Position numbers and translations under genes: made by a program | Origin: Parelaphostrongylus tenuis | Taxonomy: Eukaryota; Nematoda; Chromadorea; Rhabditida; Metastrongylidae | Reading direction: 5' to 3' | Length of the DNA: 64,000 bases | NCBI GenBank assembly: GCA_019055375.1 | Contig: JAHQIW010002308.1 | Span: 744,001 to 808,000 of the forward strand | Notes under the pieces: generated by a model | Database searches by the model: none | Told to the model about the DNA's origin: nothing | Seen by the model: only the letters and a program-made list of their open reading frames with translations | Part shown: in pieces, positions 47,880 to 60,045 of the stretch | Position numbering within the stretch: the stretch's first letter is position 1 | Layout: each line of letters begins with the position of its first letter

Positions 47880-47955
47880 AGCGATGGCAGGACGGAACGT
47901 GGTAATGGTTAGCACGCGTCCCCGGAAAGGGTGAGATGCGAGCTAGAATCCTGTT
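47880..47955 (+). repeat. tRNA-like remnant
   Basis: GTGGTAATGGTTAGCACGCG (A-box-like), CCCCGGAAAGGGTGAGAT and GCTAGAATCC (poor B box) share the CCC-GGAAA-G(G/A)G-TGAGAT core with the hairpin tRNA-like element at 13738-13808. Same family, more decayed. Confidence 0.45.
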
Positions 47956-48129
47956 CAAATTCTTGCATTAGTAAATATTATTGGAGAATACTAAGAAGTC
48001 GGTACCAGAAATTAAGCTGTTTAGATAATTCCTGAGAAAGATTGTCTATTAACCTCGGCTTGCTTCAATAATTCCCTATTTTCTCGTTTGAGAAAAACAC
48101 AACGTGTTACATTAGGCCTTATTCAACAG

Positions 48130-49200
48130 CTGACGTTTCGGCAGCTCGCCTTCTTCAGAGTCTGGAAAGGTCAAGTTTTCTGCAATCCAACCAGTCAAAC
48201 TCCTCCATTACTCTTTTAGAAAAAGTCACCAGACTTAGATATCAATCGCATCAAGCACAAAATCAACTCTCAACATACTCACCGCTTTTTATATATGTTC
48301 CACCGAATGATCCAAGTGGAGACCACCGGAAGGAGATTACATAGGCTCGTAATGCACCTTATCCATCAAAACAACAGTTTTATATACTGACTCATATCAC
48401 GAGTGTTTACAAGGCATTCCTCCCTGTGGTTTATAGTCGAGCTGGTTTAGTCAATCCAAAGTGCTTCCAGAATTTTCCGCGCTGATGTTTTTTGCTCCTG
48501 CGCAAGGATGGTGATTTGATCTCAAAATCAACTCCGCAGTGTTTGTGTTCTCTATGCGTCCCTAGCGGGATGTTCCGTCTCTTAAGACGTTTGTAAGCTG
48601 GGTGCTCTTCTGTGCGGGCGTAAAGCGGCCTACCCGTTTCGCTAATATATTTAACGCTACACGCTTTGCAAGAGATTAGGTTGACTGTACCTACGCTCAT
48701 GTAGTCACCGTCTCTGCCGTTAGAACATATTTTATAATCTTTCATCATACAGAGACGATCATATAAACGGTTACGAACCAATTGACGCCTTAGGTATTCG
48801 GTGGGATTTCAGTGATAGCTACCGATTGCTCTAAACCTGCCCTTTTCAAACAGTTTGGAGGCGCATTATTTCCTCTAAACCTATGCCGAGGGGTTACAAA
48901 TTCGAATTTATTAGCATTGGCTATTTCGCGAGTCAGTTTCACAGATTCTACTCTCTGCTCTGCTCCACCCGGTACATCATTGGCGGCTGTTCGAAATATG
49001 TTTTTTATTAACACCTTTTTCGTATGTGAGGGATGTGAGGAGAGATAATAAACCAGGATATTCTTACTACCTGGTTTTCGGTACCACTTTGTTATGTAGC
49101 CGTTCTCGGTTGAATTTATTTGCACGTTCAAGAAAGGGAGCCAATTATCTTTTGGTATCTCACGGGCAAATCTTATATCCTTTGACTGCTCATTCAACAA
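48130..49200 (-). mobile_element. Penelope-like element, 3' half
   Basis: On the minus strand 49200-48790 encodes the end of a Penelope-type reverse transcriptase (DNWLPFLNVQI, TKWYRKPGSKN, YLSSHPSHTKK). After a stop, 48781-48431 encodes the GIY-YIG nuclease domain (NLISCKACSVKYISETGRPL, then a TEEH motif). The 3' tail at 48165-48135 has the motif shared with 37621-38309 (CTCTGAAGAAGGCGAG, CCGAAACGTC). The polymerase catalytic region is not visible, so the copy is 5'-truncated and inactive. Confidence 0.88.
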
Positions 49201-50256
49201 CCTAAAACAATTATCTAATACTTGGATACTTCCTCAGAATTTCCACAGAAACGTTTCCGCACGACTTCGCAGAAATGATGCTAGTATTTCCAACATAAGT
49301 GTATTTTATTGAGAAAAAAGGTTACCAAAAGAACAAGTAATTTATATGTTTTTTGGCTTGTGAACAATCAATAACAGAGCCATACGCATGATGGAAATTC
49401 AAGAGAAATCCTTGATATGCAAAAGAAATTATGAAAACGATAAGTGAGGAATTAGTAAGCGGTTAAAAAGCGAATGAGAATGCCATATTACGCTGGTTTA
49501 GCGATTTATCAAAAGGCTTTCTAGTAAAAAAAAAGACTCAATTTTTGTCAACTCTTCACTACGTCAAGAATGAGTGTCTAATAGAAGGAGAGCCAGACGT
49601 CTCGAATTTGACTGAAACTTATTTTCACTTCCACCGATGTGTAAGTAAAATCAAGCACTCACAAGATTACAGATCCTAAAAAAAGTTTTTCTTTGAAACT
49701 GCTCTCCTTTGATGGCTAAGTGAGTTTTAACACTGAGGAATATTTCATGGTTTCGTGATCTTAAAACGGACACATTCGAGTAGTTTGTAAGCTTGAAGGT
49801 TGTTCGACTACAAAACTGTCTAATTCATGTATACGTTGATTGGTAAGTCCCGATCCATAAATTACGATCAACAGTAGATGAGTAGCGATCAACATTAGAG
49901 CAAGCCGTCTTAGTTAATGTTTTCAAGGTGACTTTCGTGATGCCACACTTTACATGGTGTAGTGAATATATTGATTATATCCTGCACTGCCCAAAATGCA
50001 GTTAATCATCTCCAGAAGACATAAATAAAACTTTCAATTTTTATCGCATACTGAGAATGAACCGCAATACCTTTTGTATTCAGAGCTCACCATAGCTTTC
50101 TACATCTTTGTAAAAGCCTTCAAGATAAGAGTACATATGGTTAGCTCATTATAGTGTGGCATTGGGCTGACTCCGAGAAAAAGCGAGCTTGTCTTGCCCG
50201 GAGCGCAGAATCGAGCCAACGCCACTGAGTGTACTGCGGAAGACCTGGGTGTAATA
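49201..50256. other. No gene seen
   Basis: Short chance frames only on both strands; no recognised element. Confidence 0.4.
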
Positions 50257-50636
50257 GGTTGGGGAAAAAGTTCTGAGAAGTTACTTGTAGCTTTCTTTAG
50301 GTGTCGGCCTTTTCTGTGCTTTTGGGCCCATTTGAAAGTCCATCTTCTCTCGCGTTGATTGGTATATAACTTATCTACTTATTTCAAGATGGAGTTAACA
50401 AGCGAACAAATTAGGTTGTTGATGATGGGTGGCTGTTGGGTACAAATTGCAACGGTGGCAAGTGAACGCATCAAGATGCATCAGCATCATCATCATTATC
50501 AACACATCAAGAAAGTAGATAATTTATATACCAACCAACGCGAGAGAAGACGGGCTTTCAAATAAGCCCAAAATCACAAAAAATGGCCGACACCCAAGAA
50601 AGTTACAAGCATTTTCTCAGAACTTTTTCCCCAACC
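50257..50636. mobile_element. mariner-type MITE with ~128-bp inverted repeats
   Basis: A 380-bp element flanked by TA on both sides. The arms start GGTTGGGGAAAAAGTTCTGA and stay alignable in inverse orientation for about 128 bp (shared: GGTGTCGGCC, TTGGGC, TCTTCTCTCGCGTTG, TTGGTATATAA), leaving a short centre with CATCATCATCATTATC. An ATG frame (MELTSEQIRLLMM) resembles the start of a mariner transposase, but the rest is lost. Confidence 0.93.
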
Positions 50637-50984
50637 TATTACTGTGCTACCGCGAATTTTCTGTATGTTTTCATGAAAAAGGCAATTAGAGTAATAAAAT
50701 ATGAATTTAAAGGAATAAATAACTGAATATGAGGACATATGCACGCATAATGTACATATATGTACACTTATACGTAGATACATATATATTATATATATTA
50801 TACATATATATATTTTTTTGAGGGCTTCGAAATAAAGGCGATCGGATCGGCACCCGTCGACCAAGAAAGGGACCCGCCCTACACAAATGCTCTATCGGAC
50901 TGATATCGAAATGCACCATGAAAACAGCTCTTCCAACGACCACTTACATTACTTATAGAAAAACGGATTTGATAAGGAGACACA

Positions 50985-51860
50985 ATGGCGTCAAGGATGT
51001 TTACTGCTGCCCCACGGTGCATAAAGATGTCTTTGGACTTGGACGAGAAAGGCAGAGATTATGGTGAAAAAATTTTGCCAAGTTTTCGATTTGCTGACGA
51101 CACTGTCATCTTTATAAGAACGACCAACAAAACAGAGACAGTGCTAGATGTGCTCAACGAAGCGGGAAAAAGTAGGGCTGTGCTTGGATCAGAAGACGAA
51201 AAATCCCTGATGAGAAGACAAGGTAATCGAAGTGGACGGTTCTTTGACCACAGTGACCATGTCGTACGTATATCTTGAATGCTTATTGAACATGGAGAAC
51301 GACATAAAAATGGAATAAAACAAGGGAACGAGAGCGACATGGTCGCTTTCGGGCTTTTTAACAAAGCCACTGACCAACTGAGGGTCCCCAACTGCGCACA
51401 CCTTTCGATCCAGCAGCCCTTTCAGCACTGCAAAATGTAGGGCGTCGGCTGTACCTCACCCATGTCGGGAACACTGCGCACTACTCACAAAGCGCTTGAA
51501 CGATGTCTTTTGAGGTGAAACCAGCACAGATATAAGCTAGTCGGAATGCAAAATCCAAATCTCTAAAATCATCTCATCCTCGGTATCCAGAAGAATACAC
51601 GTCGACAACGATTTATAGCTGATGCGGTCGAATAATGAGAAAGACAGACGATAGATAAACGAGAAGAATTGTGGAGTGGATTCCAGAGGATGCAGTCATC
51701 TCCTAGGTACGGCCACCTACACGTTGGGCGATCTTCTTCGCAAATAAGATCAATCAGTTGTGTTCAATGCTGCACATGTTTTAAAGACCACGATATAAAC
51801 CCACCATTATGCTCGAATCACACTAGCACGTTCGACGACGATGATTGATAATATTACCAC
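50985..51860 (+). mobile_element. RTE-type reverse transcriptase fragment
   Basis: The plus strand encodes RFADDTVIFIRTTNKTE (polymerase active-site FADD) at about 51085-51135, a following LNEAGK motif, and beyond frame breaks the YVYLECLLNMENDI region near 51265-51310, all typical of RTE-clade proteins. It is diverged from the two duplicated RTE relics, so it is an independent lineage. An AT-rich microsatellite-like tract (50740-50820) lies upstream. Confidence 0.8.
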
Positions 51861-51949
51861 AAAGATTCTAAGAAGCGAAGTAAAACTTGGATGATTGATG
51901 GGTGATTGTAGCACTGGTGAGGTTAAAATGTAGCTGCGGGAGAGACCAA

Positions 51950-52100
51950 AGACTTCAGTGGCGTTGAGGATACACGAGACCCCTCGGGAAGGTAATTGCG
52001 GGTTCGAATCCCAGCTAACATTCCGAGTTCAGCATCTCAGCATTCTCGTGGTTGTATTTCACGTTGTTCTCTGTCATGAAAAAGAAGCGGCAGTATACCA
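51950..52100 (+). repeat. tRNA-derived element (third type)
   Basis: GCGGGTTCGAATCCCAGCTA is a consensus B box with T stem. The upstream A box (AGTGGCGTTGAGGATACACG) is weak. The body ATTCCGAGTTCAGCATC ... TTGTATTTCACGTTG is shared with 19395-19560. Confidence 0.55.
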
Positions 52101-53380
52101 TCTATGATATAGTTGGGAATCGCAATTTTTTCAAAAATAAAGAATAATGTTTACAACGTGGTTGCACGCCTTGTTACATCCTTTAATCAAATAACATCTT
52201 TTAGGCGTATCCACCTTTTTTCAAAAAAGGTTAACCTGTTTCCACATTTAGTACATCTTCCCTTAAGTGCACTTGCTTAACCCATTCGAGACCGTATGAA
52301 GGGAGCTTGTGAACGGGACGTGGATTTTTGTCTACCGATTTCAGTCTATATTTTCTGTATAGCGCGTAAAAGAAAAAAGAAGGAGGCGGAGGAGCCAGGG
52401 GGCTTGAGACGATTGCACTATCATTCGGCTTTTAGAAGAGAAGAAAAGATCGTGAAAATAAGATTGCTATTGCTTTAAAATTTTCACGCTTTTTCTCTGA
52501 ATGATATTGCGCTGTTCAGTATTATATTGTGAAGCGTTAATTTTCCCTAAATGTGTATTTCGCTCCAAAATAACTCGTGTTTGACTTAGATCACAGAGAT
52601 AAAACGGCAACAGTGCTAAAGAGCTAGGAATGCTTTAGTGTAGCCGTTCAAATACTTCATGAAAGAAGTCATCTCGACCAGCATTCATTTGAGTTCATGA
52701 AGAAGACGACTTGCTCAAGTGACATCTAAGCTTAAACACAAGTCCGATAACTTTTGTGAATGAGAGAAGCGAGATAACGAACAAAGGTAAAGAAGTGTTA
52801 AAATTTGTAAGCTGAATGTGATTTATCATTTGAGCAAATGGACATTGGAATTCGCAGAAGAAAAAGCTATGAGACAGATTTTGACTAAGTGATATCAAAA
52901 GCATTCTTCTTACATGAATTCTTTTTCCCAATTTTATTGGATTTCCTATAAAATTTACCCTAGGGAGACAAGGTACACAGTGATTAATGCTGTGGTGTGT
53001 CACGAAGCAAAAGTGATAAGCAAGGAGCTAGTTTGATCTCCTCTTTAACGTTCTCTTGCAAATCTGGGGACGCTTTGGTCTATATTCTTACACAACACAA
53101 GATTTGACTCGACCAGTAATCTACGGCATTCATGAAGACGAAATTCTCACGCTAAAGCCCAAATGACACGTGGAATAATTGAAGAACTTTGTGAAGGATG
53201 TGTGCGAGAAACGAGCCGTATGCAAGTACTGAATTCTACACATCTTATGGAAAAATTTAATAACTGGGTTCGCTGCACAACGGCCTTTGAATCAAAAAAT
53301 TGTTTGCAAAAAGACTATTGCACAATAAATTGATTCACCTCATCGACTGTTTCTAACTTCGTTATAAACATTCAATATAG
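52101..53380. other. No gene seen; SINE-body scraps
   Basis: TCGACCAGCATTCATTTGAG near 52675 and CTCGACCAGTAATCTACGGC near 53108 match the body motif of the tRNA-like elements at 17460-17990. No protein is recognised. Confidence 0.4.
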
Positions 53381-53389
53381 TTTGTAAGA

Positions 53390-53835
53390 ATGTTTATAGC
53401 TTTGCCGTGGTTATTACGTCAGAGCCATACACGCTTATCGCAGGTATCGCCTTCTTCATCAATAGCGCACGCCCCACATTAAACCCTACTTTGTAGCAGG
53501 GAGGGGAGACGTATGTGGTGATGGCATAACGTACAATAACATTGTGTTACCACTTTTTCAGTCGATGCAATGCGGTTGGTAGATACAAATTGATCCACCT
53601 CATTGACTGTTTTTGAGCTCGCTATATTGAATACTTATGTTTGCCGGATGCTTTTTAACCTCGCTATATTGAATGTTTATAGGGATAACACAATGTCACT
53701 GTACGTTGTGTTATTACCACATACGTCTCCCCTTCCTGCTACAAAGTAGGGCTCAGTGTGGGGCGTGGGCGAAATACGGCATGGCTCTGACGTAATAACC
53801 TCGGTATGGTATTGAACATTTTTACAGGGTTGTTT
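53390..53835. mobile_element. Foldback element with ~150-bp arms
   Basis: The left arm 53400-53560 (GGTTATTACGTCAGAGCCAT, CTACTTTGTAGCAGGGAGG, GACGTATGTGGTGATG) is inverted in 53690-53820 (ATGGCTCTGACGTAATAACC, CTGCTACAAAGTAGGGC, CATACGTCTCCCC). The centre and left flank repeat a direct motif (TTGAT(T/C)CACCTCAT(C/T)GACTG at 53332 and 53590; CTATATTGAAT at 53621 and 53661). Confidence 0.85.
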
Positions 53836-53849
53836 CTGATTAGGAGAAG

Positions 53850-54725
53850 ACAAATGAAAAACCGATATCATTCGCTGGAGAGGAACTTTTCATGAGAGTG
53901 TTAGCAACCATTCAAACGCTGAGACTTCACGCTACAGCCCCACGTCGCTGGTTTTTCAAAGCACCCCTTTATAAGGCGGTAGCATCCAGATCAAGAATTT
54001 TGTTTCACACTCACCTTTCGACTCCATTTTATCATGCATACAATTCGCTGGAAGCCGAAAAGCATATCAGTATGTAGAGAAATTTTCGCAGTATCTTAGT
54101 GAATCCTTTTATTCAAAGTTTCTTTCAAAGCAGAGGACAAATTTCCAATTGGATAAAAGCGTGTTGATTGTCACGCCTCGCCTCGCCCCTGCCACGCGTC
54201 TTGCTTAGGTCCTCTCCTTTCCGGATAGCCTGTAAACATTGCTGCCAACATGTAAAACTAAATCTTATTTTCCCTGCTAGACCATATTTCCAGAAAACAA
54301 GCACATCGCTAAAATCAGAAAACATTACGCTATCCCTTACTTATAGTCTAAAAAAGAGCTATGTCCGACGAGGTTTGAAGCGCAAATAAAAAGACCAGTA
54401 GAGATCAGAAATCAAAAAAGATTTTTGAAAAGCAAACACATTTTTGAGCTTTTTGACGCCCGTGCTACAGTTGGAGTACTAGCACTCTAGGGAAGGAGTT
54501 TTGTCTAGCGAAATATGAGCGAGATATGAGAAAAAACACGTGGTTTTATTGCACATGATTTTATTTTGAATGTTGCAGTGTATAAAGGTTTTTGAGTTTT
54601 TCGTTGTGTTTTGTGTTGACAGTGTTTTGGAAAACCGGCGACGTGGGAGCTGTAGCTACAAGTCTCAGCTTTTGAATGGTTACTAGCACTCCTATGCAGA
54701 AAGAACCTCTTCCAGACTATGTTGT
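53850..54725. mobile_element. Foldback element family F (best preserved)
   Basis: The left arm from about 53855 (CATTCGCTGGAGAGGAAC, AGTGTTAGCAACCATTCAAA, CTACAGCCCCACGTCG, CACCCCTTTATAAGGCGGT) is inverted at 54570-54715 (GTGTATAAAGG, TTTTGGAAAACCGGCGACG, TTGAATGGTTACTAGCACTC). The interior has a CCTCGCCTCGCCCCTGCC patch near 54176 and the GAAAAGCAAACACATTTTTG segment near 54427. No transposase is encoded. Confidence 0.75.
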
Positions 54726-55048
54726 ACAATAAATGTTGAAGCGTTGCAACAGCGGAGCTAACACAAGAACTGCCCGCATGGGATTAGATGAAATCCATCA
54801 CAGTTACTAGATTAACAACAGTTGTTATGTTCAAAGTGTCTGTTCTCCATATGTTGTTTGCAAGAGAAACCCAAGATAATGATCACGTTGAGGGCACGTA
54901 TCAAACTTTACTAATGTAGACTGATCTCTTTGTTTTGAGAACTTTTGCAGCATCAGCGTGTAAGAGAGATCGAGCTGAGGATGATTGGAGACTGATTATG
55001 GCTGTACCTGTGTTAAATGATGACTTTGTCCATCCTAAGCATTATAAT

Positions 55049-55900
55049 ATACTGGGTGTACAGATATGACTCCGCGGTTTTTTTTTTTGCAGCGATAATA
55101 TTGAAAAATAAAGATATGCAAAATCTTTTTTTATTATTTGAAAGTGCATTGAAAATACTATTAATTTATATGTTTTTTACGCACAAGAATTTTATATGGT
55201 AGTTTTCATACGACTTTGAAGGGTGACGATTTTTGTACCTGAAAAACGCCTCTTTTTTAAAAATTTGTTGATTTGTAGTTTGACTTTGGTAATTTCAAGT
55301 GGTAATCTTATGATACAATGTTGGGAAAATCAGGCAGATAAGGTAAAACACCCCAAAATCTCCCACCTTAGCTCTTTTATGACGTTCTCTATCGCTTTTG
55401 CAACATGAAGTCGAACATTGTCAAGCAGCAAAATTGCAGAATTCGTGCCGCATTGGTTTTTTGATATGATTTTTACAATAACAAATTGCATGACCTCAGT
55501 ATCGGTCAATTACGCATTTTCTTGTAAGCGTTTTGCTATAAAATCTGCCTATACTTGCTTTGAGATGGAGTTCACTCCAGGCTCTATTAATCTTGTGCGC
55601 CGCTTCTTCAGCATTTTCCCCTTCGCGCCAGTCGTGCCTGAGTAGCAAACGAATTTGTTCCCATAACAGCTCCATCCTAGAGCAAGTACAGGCAATTCGT
55701 TTCTACCAAAATGTTCACAAGAAAATTCGCGACTGAACAATACTACAATCAAGCAATTCAATCACTTTTGATTGATAAATCTGCCAAGTAAAGTTCGGGC
55801 AAATGGCGTTTTGCGCTGCTACAAATGTCATCATCTTCAAAACCGTATAAAAACCACCGTATAAAATAATTTGTATATATAAACCCACAAATAAATAGCG
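55049..55900 (-). mobile_element. Decayed mariner element
   Basis: The left end (ACTGGGTGTACAGATATGAC, at 55050) looks like a mariner terminal repeat. On the minus strand 55460-55330 gives LLLDNVRLHVAKAIENVIK (second catalytic Asp) and LRWEILGC, equivalent to the segment leading to the third Asp. Near 55600-55640 a decayed helix-turn-helix part matches the one in the 32.4-kb foldback. The middle is deleted, stops are frequent, and the right terminal repeat was not identified. Confidence 0.72.
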
Positions 55901-58900
55901 TCTTCAACACACTTTCAGACGAGAAGATTTACATATTCTTCTTTTACTATTATTACAGCAAAAAAATGACAACGGCGGAGTCAAGTTTGCACACTTAGTA
56001 CTTACTCTCTTGGTCAATGGCTCACAAGCATACTACCTGGCCTGAGAATGTAATTATTAATCAGTATTCTTTGGTCGATCTGCAGAAATCAAAGACCATG
56101 TGAAGAAAATTCTCATTACTTGAGTGCCAGGATATAAAACTGTATTAGTCCTGATCTATCGTCCAATATATTTGACCACTAACACAATAGTTGCGATCCT
56201 GGAGAAGTATCATGCCCGAAACAGGAGGTATCCTTACAACCAAAAAGATTGCCTGTATCGAGGATGGGAGAGATTTTTCGCGATCTAGAATTATCAAGGA
56301 AAATGACACCAGATCAACATTTGAACATTTGACATGTTAATGAGAAAAAAGACAACAGATTCTCAAGCCTTGGCTGAGCCCAGTGGCGGGACGTTACAAA
56401 GCAACGAAACGAACGGAGGACATGCAGGGGCTGACAAGTCATACAACGACGAAGCATCTATATGCCAGCTGAATCAATATTTGAAAGTAGATTTTCTCAC
56501 GATCATCAGTCAAGCCGCAATGCTTGTAACACATCAAATTGGACGAATGATTATGCAATTAGCGAAAGGGGCACTTTGAAAATATGAACTTTCGGAAGCC
56601 GAAGCTCTTTCGGGAGTTTCAACGAGAAGAACTAACCAAGTGATTGGAGACATCCAATACTTTTCTTAGCTTCCGAGCTCTGTCAAGTTTGAACATCCAA
56701 CGCACGAATAGAAAGTTATCAATATTAAGCCATTGCTCTCCATGCAGCATAGCTGTGAGGCGCTTCTCAAATCCAACTGCAATCTACAGAGGCAGTTTAT
56801 CCCCAATAGGAATTATGCAAAGCTGACGAGCTCGAGCATCATACAAATAAAGTCAACTTAGAGCATACCTATTCCATGTTAATATCTGGGAGTTTTTTAT
56901 GGTCACTTTTGGGACAAAACGCCAAACGAAAAGGCATCGCACAAAAATATGGTGCTCATCATAAGAAGATTAGATATTTCCTAGAATTTTATTGGACGTG
57001 AAAATAAGCTGAAAATAAAATCGATAGGGAAGCTCCACTTATGATTTCTTATTTCGTAATAGAAAAGGAATGCATATAGCCAGCCTGAAATAGTGGCGAA
57101 TAAACCTCCAAGATGACACTACACGATTAATCAAGAGTTCACCACAGCACTAGAGCATGTGCATGTTGAAGAACTGCATTCTAACCTCATGGATAGAGAA
57201 TTTTTGAAAATCCACTCTTTGCAACCATTGCCGTCCGATCATACATCAACCAAATTAAGTCAACTATGAGATTCCAGGTGCAGGAAGCGCAACTTTTAGG
57301 AAAATAGCGCATTAATCACGCGTACGGTTCGCCGTTACTCGAATCACCAGCCTTTTTATATTTTCGAGATCAGCACTGTTGCACGAGATTTGTGTGCGAA
57401 AAGTTCGCTTCTAGCCATTAAAGTTGACTATTGGTTTTGAGATGAAAATCAGAAGACGTTCCGATGTTGCTATTCTAGCTTTTAACATTCAATGACATTT
57501 ACGAATAAGACAGAATATTCAAGTAGGAGCCAGGATAACATGGAAGTCTGAAGTGCTTCTTGCGTGATGGCTGAGAGACATGGTTTTCTGCGTCATAGAA
57601 ATTATTTCAAAAATAATCTAGATGCACTGAGGAGAAACTCTAGTGACGTTGCGCAAGGTTGCTTAACAAATAAATCATTTGATCGTTCAGTTCGGAAACC
57701 GCTGGTGGATACATTTGCAATGAATAAACCGCACATTACGACCAAACGGATTCCGAAAGTCCTCTAGAAAAAAAGGATAAAACTCTGTGATGTTAACCAA
57801 TTCCTAAGCGATTCGACTTATATTCCATTAATTTAATCTCATCAAGCATCCACAAAGTGATTAAATGTATATTTCGTCCTTATCTTTGTAAATTGACGTG
57901 GGGGAATGGAACTACCGATGTATCAACTGTGAGCAGCGACATTGATGATCGGTGACCAATCCTGTTTTACCTCGAGGCATATTCAATCACCAAGTTGCAA
58001 CCGTATGAGACTAGTTCCGCTTCTTGATGAATGAGTTTTTAATAATGATAGCCAATTACAGAAAAAACCTTTTCAAAAAGTGAGTCTTCTACCATTCATA
58101 TTAGTGAAAACGACACTTCGCCTTTTCTCTTTTATAAAAAAAAATCGGCTAGTTAAAAACGAGAAATATAGATTCTTTCCGCATAAATCATTTTTCTTCG
58201 AAATATTCTTAGCGCGAAAATTTGAATTCCGTGAGAGTAACGACATTTTTGACATGATCGCCAGGTGAAATCGTCATTGGAAATTATTCACCGATTCCAA
58301 CGATGACGATTTATTCATGGCGAACTATATTTGAATTGTGGGCGCTACATTCATGTGATTCATCTGTGACGTCGTCTCGATTCAAAATAATTGCACTAAG
58401 CGAGTCATCATCTGTCTTCTTTCATTGATAAGCTAACATAAGGCTGTTGTAATAATTTATTTCGTCCATGTAATAGATGCATTCGCAAGCAAATCTGACA
58501 CTATGTCCCAAAAATGTGCTTTGGAAAGCTTTACGTAACCTTACTTTTGAATTTACTAGGCGCTTAGTGACAGGTGATGACGATACCGACTACTGTAGGA
58601 TGGGTTGCTTGGTGAAAATTAAATAGTATCGATGGGCATTGAGCACTATCAACAACCAGTTGCCTATATGGGCATTGCCGAGTGGATTTGCTCATTCGAG
58701 TGATGCTCTGCCGAAAAAGATTCGAGTTGAAAGACAACAAAAAAGACCACACCGAGGACGAACGACCGCATACAGTTGACTCGGATTCATCGGCTCTCAA
58801 GAAGACGAGGAGTTTAAAGAATAGACGGACAAAATTTTCCGTGTCAATTTCGTGACATGTTTTGAACCAAGAAGAATTGTTGAAAATTTACTCTAAAAGA

Positions 58901-59540
58901 ATTCGAGCGGCATTCCACTTTGCTGGATTCGATGTAATGCTACTACAAAAAGCCTACGCCGCAAGAACGAGCGGATGTGAGCAATCTACTCGAATTATCG
59001 GGATTGTGAAGATACCGAAGCCACTAAAATATCGCCAATAATTTCTCATAAATATTCGGTCCATGTTGAACCAATTCAGAGACATATCGACAATTTATTT
59101 GACACTGAGATAAAGTCGGTTGATGACAAACGAATTGCCAATGTTCAAGTCTGCCATCACTGCGTATTTGGTAATGGCAGAGGTGAGAGATTGGCAAGGA
59201 TATGAATACCTGGGCGATGAATTAAATTTGATGTCCAATGCTTTTCCATGATGAATCGTTTTCTTCTAAGTGAAACCACGAATTCATGTTACATTTAACG
59301 GCGATCAAGCAATTAACGTGTTCCCATTCAAAATTACCACTGTCTCTAGTGAGCAGTTAATGACGAATGGAAAAAGATTAAAATACACCTAAATATTTAC
59401 AAACGACACTGTGTTCTATGAAAATAACTCCAAAATGATATTCGAAACACGTGATGAAATCATGCATAAAAATTAAGTCACAGATTCAAATATGCGGAAA
59501 ATTTGAGTAGCAGACCTGGTGAAGTACACAAAGGGAAGGG
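55901..59540. other. No recognisable gene
   Basis: Several frames of 60-80 codons occur (56334-56579, 57564-57767) without family resemblance or consistent splice context. A small hairpin at about 58266-58310 (AAATCGTCATTGGAA / TTCCAACGATGACGATTT) is visible. Possibly decayed retroelement DNA, not provable by eye. Confidence 0.4.
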
Positions 59541-59585
<45 letters not shown>

Positions 59586-59616
59586 TAGGGAGAGAGAGAG
59601 AAGGGGAAGAGAGAGA
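59540..59616. repeat. (GA)n microsatellite
   Basis: Purine-only tract: AAGGGGGAAGAGAGAGAG-type start, at least 18 GA units, then GGAGATAGGGAGAGAG and AAGGGGAAGAGAGAG. Confidence 0.97.
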
Positions 59617-60045
59617 TGCTAGTAATTGAAAAAAATGGATTTATATCCGCTAGTTATTCAATGCCTGAACTTTTATGGATTGTAGAGAATTTTCATTCGG
59701 ACGATCGTGTCAACTTTATAAGAATTCAAACAAGACTCGAGGGAAACACCAAAATGTCACAAGATCTATATGTGATATTGATATTCATGAAAGCATCACA
59801 GAGTGAAGAACGTCACAGAGTTATCCTCGTTCATTGATAAATACCATGAAAAAAAAAACACTTTTCTTAATGGTTAATTTTGTTCTGCACAACCAGTGAT
59901 CGTAACAAAGCAGTCATTCAGCTCACATTCTCGAACGCTTCGGTTAGCACACTCCTCTCTATACGAAGTCAGTTATTTTATTTTTATTCTCTGCTGAAAA
60001 ATTTTCACTTCAACATATTCGCGACGTTGTTGACTATACACTATA

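Noticed and set aside
58073..58268. Open frames on both strands over the same 190 bp
   Set aside because: AT-rich chance frames; no inverted repeat or protein family seen.
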